Shown here piece by piece: positions 63,572 through 64,000 of a DNA stretch of 64,000 bases (position 1 is its first letter; the number at the start of each line of letters is the position of its first letter). The position numbers were made by a program, and so were the translations under genes. The notes beneath the pieces are model-generated. The model made no database searches. It was not told where the DNA came from and was given only the letters and a program-made list of their open reading frames with translations. The stretch is from assembly GCF_019802045.1 (NCBI RefSeq), contig NZ_JAHVHU010000009.1, forward strand, positions 62,001 through 126,000. The letters run 5' to 3'. The stretch is from Membranihabitans marinus (lineage in GTDB: Bacteria; Bacteroidota; Bacteroidia; Chitinophagales; Saprospiraceae).

Positions 63572-63793
63572 TCATAATATTACATTATGAATACTTTTTA
63601 CCCGTATCGCCTCATTTGCTAAAAGTATACAAGCTTGAAGATCCTCTTTTTCCAGATCGGGATAGTCTTCGAGAATTTCTTCTATGGTCATACCAACTGC
63701 TAATAGGTCAAGCATTATTTCTACCGGATATCGCATATTTCGAATAGGTTTCCCAAAGCTTATATTCGGATTTATAGTGATCCTTTTTAACAA
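63572..63793 (-). CDS. DUF433 antitoxin-like protein
   Basis: 73 residues matching DUF433: ITINPNISFGKPIRNMRYPVEIMLDLLAVGMTIEEILEDYPDLEKEDLQACILLA. Such proteins are helix-turn-helix antitoxins commonly placed before a DUF5615 toxin gene, as here. The expected GT(R) after the second glycine is changed to NMR. The partner toxin is frameshifted, so this antitoxin may be a relic. Confidence 0.85.
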   Translation of the reverse strand: MLKRITINPNISFGKPIRNMRYPVEIMLDLLAVGMTIEEILEDYPDLEKEDLQACILLANEAIRVKSIHNVIL

Positions 63794-63850
63794 TTTTTTT
63801 TCATCATATCGGTATTAGATCAACAAATAACTTGATAAATCCCTGATCAT

Positions 63851-64000
63851 TCAGGCATACTTTACCCTACCCTTGGGCTTTGGTATCTCCCTGTCAAGTG
63901 AATTCGCAGTTTCGATCCACTCCTGAATAATTACTTGCACATTCTCCACGGCTTCTTCATATGATTTTCCATCTGAAAAACACCCTGGCAATTCTGGTAC
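63851..64000 (-). CDS. HicB family antitoxin, C-terminal part (partial)
   Basis: The last 49 residues are visible up to the stop at 63851: VPELPGCFSDGKSYEEAVEN, QVIIQEWIETANSLDREIP and KPKGR are typical of HicB, which neutralises the HicA mRNA interferase. The start and any hicA gene lie beyond the window edge. It is followed leftward by the DUF433/DUF5615 pair. Confidence 0.87.
   Translation of the reverse strand, partial: VPELPGCFSDGKSYEEAVENVQVIIQEWIETANSLDREIPKPKGRVKYA

Overview
The window looks like a chromosomal segment of a member of the Bacteroidota, possibly from a marine or sediment lineage. Supporting signs are a SusC/SusD pair behind a FecI-type sigma factor and FecR anti-sigma gene, many predicted lipoproteins, promoters of the TAnnTTTG type, weak or absent Shine-Dalgarno sites with several TTG/GTG starts, and a formylglycine-type sulfatase. 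The genus cannot be fixed from the sequence alone.

Layout. 1-6.2 kb: the 5' part of a BioD/CobB-like ATPase, a GH113-like lipoprotein, then a core-metabolism run (panC, panD, a flippase-like membrane protein, an RfaE2-type nucleotidyltransferase, Nif3, a zinc-ribbon coiled-coil protein), and tRNA-Met with its own promoter and terminator. 6.7-17.2 kb: threonine aldolase, sulfatase, PmoA-like and propeller proteins, a phospholipase D-like lipoprotein, three small lipoproteins, and an ECF sigma/membrane anti-sigma pair. 17.3-23.7 kb: surface polysaccharide genes (Wzz-like, O-antigen ligase, Wzx-like flippase) around a porin and a kinase-like hypothetical gene. 23.8-37.5 kb: one long leftward array of sigma factor, FecR, SusC, SusD, an amidohydrolase with a lost HxH motif, a cupredoxin fusion, a propeller lipoprotein, an apparently exported DegT-type aminotransferase, and two more amidohydrolases. 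38.1-44.5 kb: an NCS1 permease with a small membrane partner, a tannase-like esterase, an HGSNAT-like protein and GalM. 45.1-48.8 kb: an Fe3+ ABC importer operon.

48.8-58.1 kb is the most unusual region: a type I restriction-modification locus (hsdM, truncated KilA-N gene, KilA-N gene, hsdS, AlbA_2/RecG-like gene, hsdR, all leftward). Every hsd gene carries an in-frame repeat insertion. In hsdR this is about 210 codons, including a complete DUF559 endonuclease-like domain bracketed by double-hairpin repeat units, placed just before the ATPase Walker A motif. hsdM is out of frame because of a perfect 17-bp tandem duplication. The AlbA_2 gene is out of frame by one base in an A-tract. Both KilA-N genes carry a long perfect coding palindrome at the same protein position, with different sequences. 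The locus looks either switched off reversibly or in decay.

58.3-64 kb: a beta-helix protein, a TIM-barrel-like lipoprotein, a VOC protein lacking a normal start codon, two dehydrogenases, a CRP-like regulator that has lost its DNA-binding end, a DUF433/DUF5615 toxin-antitoxin pair with a frameshifted toxin, and the end of a HicB antitoxin.
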